The notes beneath the pieces were generated by a model that saw nothing but the letters and a program-made list of their open reading frames with translations, had not been told where the DNA came from and searched no databases. A stretch of 16,600 nt of DNA from NCBI GenBank assembly GCA_037447655.1, contig JBBHKE010003480.1, positions 64,001 through 80,600 on the forward strand, in the 5' to 3' direction. The stretch is from Zygnema cylindricum (taxonomy: Eukaryota; Streptophyta; Zygnematophyceae; Zygnematales; Zygnemataceae). Shown piece by piece: positions 14,869-16,600 of the stretch (the stretch's first letter is position 1; the number at the start of each line of letters is the position of its first letter). The position numbers and the translations under genes are program-made.

Positions 14869-15361
14869 TACACCGCGAATCGTAATTAGAGTAATGAAAA
14901 AAAAACTAAAAAATAAATTAGAGTAATGAACGCTAGTTTATGTGATAGAGCTGTTTCAACTATGAAGCTTACTCTAATTTATTTAAGTACTCTAATTTGG
15001 CACGTTAATATCCTCTACTGTAAATAAGGTATTCGTACAGAATTTGGCAAAACGTACAGTTTATCGTCACTATGACGTTTGCACTACGCGGTTTGTTAAA
15101 ACGCAGTTACATGATAACGGCCTGTATTAAATCATTATTTGTACTTTTTAACTTAATAAAGTACAATTTTGCACGGTTGGAGATCGTCCGTACTCCACAC
15201 TATTTAAAACGAACCTATATTAGGATTAAAAACGCTAAGTAAACTTTACCTTAAATATAATATTGCAAAAATTATAATCATTTACTCTATTTCATGTGAT
15301 AGACTCGAAATTTCGAGCGACCGAATTAGAGTAATTTACTCTAATTACGATTCGCGGTGTA
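14869..15361. mobile_element. MITE-like element, 26-bp inverted ends, TA flanks
   Basis: 14869-14894 and 15336-15361 are exact reverse complements (tacaccgcgaatcgtaatta and six more bases). The outermost TA at each side can be read as a duplicated TA target site, giving termini CACCGCG. More inverted similarity lies inside (ttagagtaa motifs; atgtgatagagct against a gtgatagactc-type segment). At under 500 bp and with no transposase, it fits a non-autonomous Tc1/mariner-type element; that class is inferred from the TA. Confidence 0.8.
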
Positions 15362-16600
15362 CTGTGGAGCACTTGGAAAAACTTACGATGTCCAACATGG
15401 CCGGTCAAATATTGGGCGACGAGTACGCTATTGGCGGCCGAAAAGACAAAAAACAGGTCAACAACCACCTGTGCCTCTCCTCTCACGGGGGAGATTCGCA
15501 CATTTAAGCGTTCGCCCGCAAATTTTGTCTGCCTCTGATCACTTTGGAAGATCCTGTCCCGCTTTCGGCCTCTATTTTTGTGGTCAACAAATTTCCAGGT
15601 CTATCTGAGGACGGTGTGAATATTGAAGTACATTAATATACCTGAATTTTTTGACTTCCGAAAGGCACCTGATCCACAGGCAGCATTTTCTGTACGAAGA
15701 TTTTAACGTGTGCATATAACAAAGCTGGCAGTACGGTACACCTTGTTAGGATACAAGTCCATGCAAGGGAAGCTTAAGGGACAAATCGACAAACTTTGTT
15801 TTGTAGACGAGATTATCCGTACTGTTTTTACGTGTGTTTCAATGTCCGGAGACAAAAGTCGTCGCTTAAAGTCGTGATATTTGTAGACGTTATTGTACTT
15901 ATCTGACATTGCAGACGTCATGATATTTGTGACGTTGTAGACGTTTGGGTTTCTGTGACATTTTCGTCGTCAATCTTATTTCACACTGTCGACGTCACGA
16001 ATTCTGTAATTTTCCGCCACGCCTTCGCAATTTCGTTTGTCTTTTCTTTCTCTCTCGACCTGTCACGCAATTCCGGGCACAGAGTCAAAATATTTTCCTT
16101 TTTACCAAAATTGTCGTATTTCCATCCACGAAGAGGGAGTGGTGAGGAACACACATGAATGTAAGAGGACGTCCGACACCCCTGTAAACTTTATTACGTA
16201 CATGTGCACGACGGGCAGAAAAAAATACCAGCGTGTACTCTCCAAAAGTTTTGAGTGTTGAAACCGAGTGACACGTGCGAGATATTTTTTTATTCGTTGC
16301 ACATGTGTCACTTAACTTAGACTAGCCTTGCCGAATCTGTTGACGTTTTAAGTTTGAGAATGAGCTGGCATGACTGGTGATGGATTGCAGAAGGGAAGAC
16401 GACAAACTACAGAATTGTAGAGTACATAGCATAGTTCAAAAGTAGGCGTTTTTATGGTAGGCCTTTGGTAGGTGCACAAAACTTGGCACTAAACTCGCGT
16501 AGAGTAGGCATATTGTATGGGTGTGAGTTGCGGACACTCTTGTACGATCGTACGAATATGACGTATGATCATAGTACAGCGCACGCCACCTGACGAAATT
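15362..16600. other. Right flank, no gene recognised
   Basis: Open frames are short and overlap each other without known motifs. A stretch with repeated GACGT words lies near 15880-15995. A hairpin gtgacacgtgc / gcacatgtgtcac spans 16268-16311. A 12-bp palindrome gtacgatcgtac sits at 16542-16553. A distal promoter or intergenic DNA is the most that can be said. Confidence 0.45.

Overview
The window looks like nuclear DNA of a plant-lineage (streptophyte) eukaryote. It is AT-rich, has long GT-AG introns, and carries one large split gene on the minus strand. That gene is a protein kinase fused to a PP2C phosphatase, an architecture known from land plants (Arabidopsis At2g40860 type, recalled from memory). 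A nearby mitochondrial insert carries plant-like nad5 and nad4 fragments. I cannot name the species or decide between an alga, a bryophyte, a lycophyte and a fern.

Layout. 1-1139: no gene. 1140-1497: a short element with terminal inverted repeats, followed to about 1890 by DNA rich in CGGGTA words. 1983-2067 and 3354-3420: two pieces of one 19-bp tandem repeat, in the same orientation. Between them lie GC-rich palindromic repeats, a nad5 fragment, a 10-N assembly gap, and the first 98 codons of nad4; this is read as a nuclear insertion of mitochondrial DNA (NUMT). 3421-4172: nothing recognised. 4394-14094, minus strand: the kinase-PP2C gene, reconstructed here as 13 exons (2037 nt with stop, 678 residues). 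Every junction is GT-AG, all phases agree and there is no internal stop. 14095-14868: the upstream region, rich in GTAC palindromes. 14869-15361: a MITE-like element with 26-bp inverted ends and TA flanks. 15362-16600: no gene seen.

The predicted protein has an N-terminal Cys pair, then a kinase domain (Lys79, Glu95, HRD Asp171, DFG Asp189), then a PP2C domain with its metal-binding acidic residues in place. It would both add and remove phosphate. The kinase APE motif reads ATE.

The most unusual feature is the non-coding DNA of this gene. Several exon-intron junctions have a decayed local duplicate beside them: exon 4 acceptor, exon 4 donor, exon 5 acceptor with its DFG-encoding part, and exon 9 acceptor. 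The last 22 codons are repeated downstream of the stop in 66-bp units. Intron 5 is bounded by an 11-bp direct repeat at its two splice sites. Most introns also carry their own private minisatellite.
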